This document shows, piece after piece, positions 51,171 to 52,607 of a stretch of 52,607 nt of DNA (within the stretch, counting starts at the first letter, position 1; the number at the start of each line of letters is the position of its first letter). Under the pieces are notes generated by a model. That model ran no database searches. It was not told where the DNA came from and worked only from the letters and a program-made list of their open reading frames with translations. Position numbers and translations under genes: made by a program. The stretch is taken from contig CAKKSE010000040.1 of NCBI GenBank assembly GCA_919903025.1, positions 1 through 52,607 of the forward strand. Reading direction: 5' to 3'. The stretch is from Nitrospiria bacterium. GTDB lineage: Bacteria; Nitrospirota; RBG-16-64-22.

Positions 51171-51248
51171 CTGGGTGGCTGTGTGATTGGGTGGCTGGGT
51201 AGTTAGGAACTTCCCATCAACCCATCGACCCATCAATCTGTCAACCCG
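51171..51248. repeat. Short-period tandem repeat, 8-bp period, inverted arms, in che leader
   Basis: The left arm has CTGGGTGG, CTGTGTGA, TTGGGTGG, CTGGGTAG. The centre is GGAACTTCC. The right arm has CATCAACC, CATCGACC, CATCAATC. It lies between the che promoter and the first receptor gene, so it is transcribed as leader RNA. Confidence 0.82.
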
Positions 51249-51304
51249 ATCTCTGGGATAGTTCTCTTGAGATCATCGGCCAAAACCTTTTGAATAATGA
51301 GGAA

Positions 51305-51332
51305 ATTGTACCGGGCGGCATCGAAATGTCAA
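51305..51332 (-). promoter_or_regulatory. Sigma-70 type promoter of the chemosensory operon
   Basis: On the minus strand TTGACA (51332-51327) is 16 bases from TACAAT (51310-51305). It predicts a leader of about 180 bases before the first MCP that contains a repeat hairpin. No sigma-28 or sigma-54 motif was noticed. Confidence 0.72.
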
Positions 51333-51378
51333 GGAAACAACCGCCGGCCGTCTTACCGTTCGGAGGGTGGGCGACAGT

Positions 51379-51717
51379 CTAACGGGATCCGCCGCGAAGC
51401 TTGACAAGCCTTTGAATCTCTCGCAGGTCGGATGGATCGATCTGGCGGAAGCACACGCCGACCTGCGAGTCGAGCCCTTCTTTCTCGAACGGATACTGCC
51501 AGGAGATCTCGCCCCGGCAGGTTATCCGCCGCGCTCCCGGGAGATAGAGAGTGACATCGATCGTTCCGCGCGGAATGCGCCGGCCGATCTTGATCCGACA
51601 GCCGCGCCAGCCGATGTCCTTGACAACGCCCGTATCGACAACGCCGCTTTCCCCCTGGACAAGAAAATCCGCCGGGGCGCTGATGGGAACACGGGGAGAA
51701 AGACGCCGGTCTCGCAA
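51379..51717 (-). CDS. PilZ-domain protein, probable c-di-GMP receptor
   Basis: A 112-aa protein that is a single PilZ domain. The RxxxR motif is present at residues 5-9 (RRLSPR). The second motif, usually D/N-x-S-x-x-G, reads DIGWRG with Gly in place of Ser, so binding may be weaker. The TTG start is fixed by GGAGG four bases upstream. It lies upstream of the che operon but is separated from it by the che promoter. The HD-GYP protein elsewhere in the window could lower the c-di-GMP it senses. Confidence 0.85.
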   Translation of the reverse strand: MRDRRLSPRVPISAPADFLVQGESGVVDTGVVKDIGWRGCRIKIGRRIPRGTIDVTLYLPGARRITCRGEISWQYPFEKEGLDSQVGVCFRQIDPSDLREIQRLVKLRGGSR

Positions 51718-51810
51718 GGGGCCTCCGTTTCGCCTCCAGCCGCTCCTGCGCTCGATCAGCGCTCGCGGAGAGAGACGCGGACATGCACCCTCTTTTCGGC
51801 AGCCCGGCCA

Positions 51811-51863
51811 TCCCGATCTTGTCGGGACCCGTTTTCGGCATTCCGGCCCCAGCTTGCGCTGGG
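51811..51863. repeat. Pair of hairpins in the PilZ leader
   Basis: TCCCGA-TCTTG-TCGGGA and CCCAGC-TTGC-GCTGGG are perfect stems. TTTTCGGC occurs twice around the first one (51793 and 51832), as in dispersed palindromic repeats. Confidence 0.6.
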
Positions 51864-51899
51864 TGTGGCTTTTCGGGGTTGGGTGTCTACAGGGGAGTT

Positions 51900-51928
51900 A
51901 ATATCGCAAATTGCGGCAGGAACGTCAA
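51900..51928 (-). promoter_or_regulatory. Promoter for the PilZ gene
   Basis: On the minus strand TTGACG (51928-51923) lies 17 bases from GATATT (51905-51900). The leader to PilZ would be about 175 bases and contain the two hairpins. Confidence 0.55.
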
Positions 51929-51971
51929 GGCTCGATCGGATGAATCAATCCGGGCGTATTGCCATACGCCC

Positions 51972-52172
51972 CTACTTCGTGGAAAGGCGCCCCGCCTCCG
52001 TCACGATACGGCCGATGAAGGGACAACTCGACGGATCGGAGTGGCCCGGAAGAACGCGGCATCCCTTCTCGCCGCAGAACTCCCGGAGCATGTTCTCGCT
52101 CTCTTCGGGCGGCAGGGCCCGGAACACCGGACTCTCGATCAATATATCCCAGCACGGGGACCGGGATGTCAT
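51972..52172 (-). CDS. Small Cys-containing protein of unknown function (66 aa)
   Basis: The 120-aa track frame hides this gene. From ATG 52172, preceded by GGAGG at five bases, the protein reads as a compact 66-aa sequence with five Cys residues (SPCWDILIESPVFRALPPEE, then FCGEKGCRVLPGHSDPSSCPF). The residues before this start are low-complexity and probably untranslated. It starts 13 bases after the stop of the 71-aa gene. Metal or disulfide binding by the cysteines is possible. I recognise no family. Confidence 0.65.
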   Translation of the reverse strand: MTSRSPCWDILIESPVFRALPPEESENMLREFCGEKGCRVLPGHSDPSSCPFIGRIVTEAGRLSTK

Positions 52173-52185
52173 GCCGCCTCCGTCC

Positions 52186-52401
52186 CTACGCCCTCTTGTC
52201 CAATACGTAGTTCCGCTTCTCCGCCGACACGGGACGCGTCTGCCGCCTCCGCTCGCCGAACCGGCGGTCGACGATGACCTGCGAGCCGGGCAACTGGTAC
52301 AGAACATCCTTGACGTCGCTGTATAAACCCGCATACCGCCGAGGGATGATCACCTGAAACCGCGCGTACGAAAGCTCCTGCGTCATCGAGATCTGCTCCA
52401 T
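52186..52401 (-). CDS. Small protein of unknown function (71 aa)
   Basis: I choose ATG 52401, preceded by GGAGGGAAG, over the track start at 52452. The 71-aa protein reads LSYARFQVIIPRRYAGLYSDV, then SQVIVDRRFGERRRQ. VDRRxGERR motifs occur in many short uncharacterised bacterial proteins. It is part of a run of three small genes on one strand. The basic C-terminal half could bind nucleic acid or a nucleotide, but nothing proves it. Confidence 0.7.
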   Translation of the reverse strand: MEQISMTQELSYARFQVIIPRRYAGLYSDVKDVLYQLPGSQVIVDRRFGERRRQTRPVSAEKRNYVLDKRA

Positions 52402-52455
52402 CTTTTCTTCCCTCCGCCCTTCTCCCTGATGTGCGCCGCCCGACGCCGGCATCTC

Positions 52456-52607
52456 TTACCCCTTCATCATCGCTCCTCGGCCCTCCATCAGATCGAGAAA
52501 CGATCCCGCCGGTCGGCAAACGCGGCCCGGAAACGGCAGTACTCTACGAAAATGGTCCTTCCGGCTTTCCTGTGGGCATCCCCCGCATGTTGTGGTCTCG
52601 GGATGTC
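52456..52607 (-). CDS. C-terminal part of a CxxC protein, truncated by the window edge
   Basis: A minus-strand frame open from the window end for 49 codons before TAA, absent from the ORF track because it has no start inside the window. It reads ETTTCGGCPQESRKDHFRRV, then RVCRPAGSFLDLMEGRG. The CxxC pair and the balanced composition look like real protein. It ends 55 bases before the 71-aa gene, so it probably belongs to the same small-gene run. Function unknown. Confidence 0.5.
   Translation of the reverse strand, partial: HPETTTCGGCPQESRKDHFRRVLPFPGRVCRPAGSFLDLMEGRGAMMKG

Overview
The window is about 52.6 kb of high-GC bacterial DNA. It comes from a free-living Gram-negative organism: it encodes an outer-membrane porin, a TonB-like protein and a soluble-type lytic transglycosylase. 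It also has the MEP isoprenoid pathway, an RNase Y/YmdB RNA-decay pair, 6S RNA beside zapA, and a two-receptor chemosensory operon. This mix (grpE-dnaK-dnaJ-rsmE; rny-ymdB-xseA-xseB-ispA-dxs-tlyA; chemosensory genes with HEAT and roadblock proteins) fits lineages such as Desulfobacterota, Nitrospirota or Methylomirabilota (NC10). The sequence alone does not decide between them. Most genes lie on the minus strand.

Region 1 (1-15.4 kb) handles metals and ions. A P1B ATPase truncated by the window edge is followed by a minus-strand operon of porin, FMN-binding protein and four-helix membrane protein. A textbook promoter upstream carries a near-consensus Fur box. Next comes an iron-uptake series transcribed fur > FTR1 permease > feoB > DtxR-type regulator, with a Fur box at fur. 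An MFS exporter, a 50-aa basic protein, ChrA, a secreted transglutaminase, a secreted His-rich protein and a KhtTU-like K+/H+ antiporter pair follow.

Region 2 (15.4-39.2 kb) is housekeeping. It holds der and yihY on the plus strand, then a long minus-strand series: REC-GAF-HD-GYP regulator, rsmE, dnaJ, dnaK, grpE, a helical-repeat protein, tlyA, dxs, ispA, xseB, xseA, ymdB, rny, rarA, 6S RNA, zapA, a ZapB-like coiled coil, slt and a tonB-like gene.

Region 3 (39.3-52.6 kb) is a chemosensory locus. A plus-strand protein with an N-terminal duplicated domain and a roadblock-like C-terminus faces a translationally coupled minus-strand operon: MCP, MCP with a C-terminal PhnD-like binding domain, CheW, giant HEAT protein, CheR, CheB, coiled-coil/GAF protein, CheY. 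No CheA is present in the window. Upstream lie a PilZ protein and three small genes; two of these were hidden in, or absent from, the ORF track.

The most unusual structure is a family of intergenic short-period tandem repeats. About a dozen gaps hold direct repeats of 6, 7, 8 or 9 bp, often as two inverted arms that could form a hairpin. Unit sequence and length differ from gap to gap while the layout is kept. Some supply stop or start codons of neighbouring genes or replace their Shine-Dalgarno sites.
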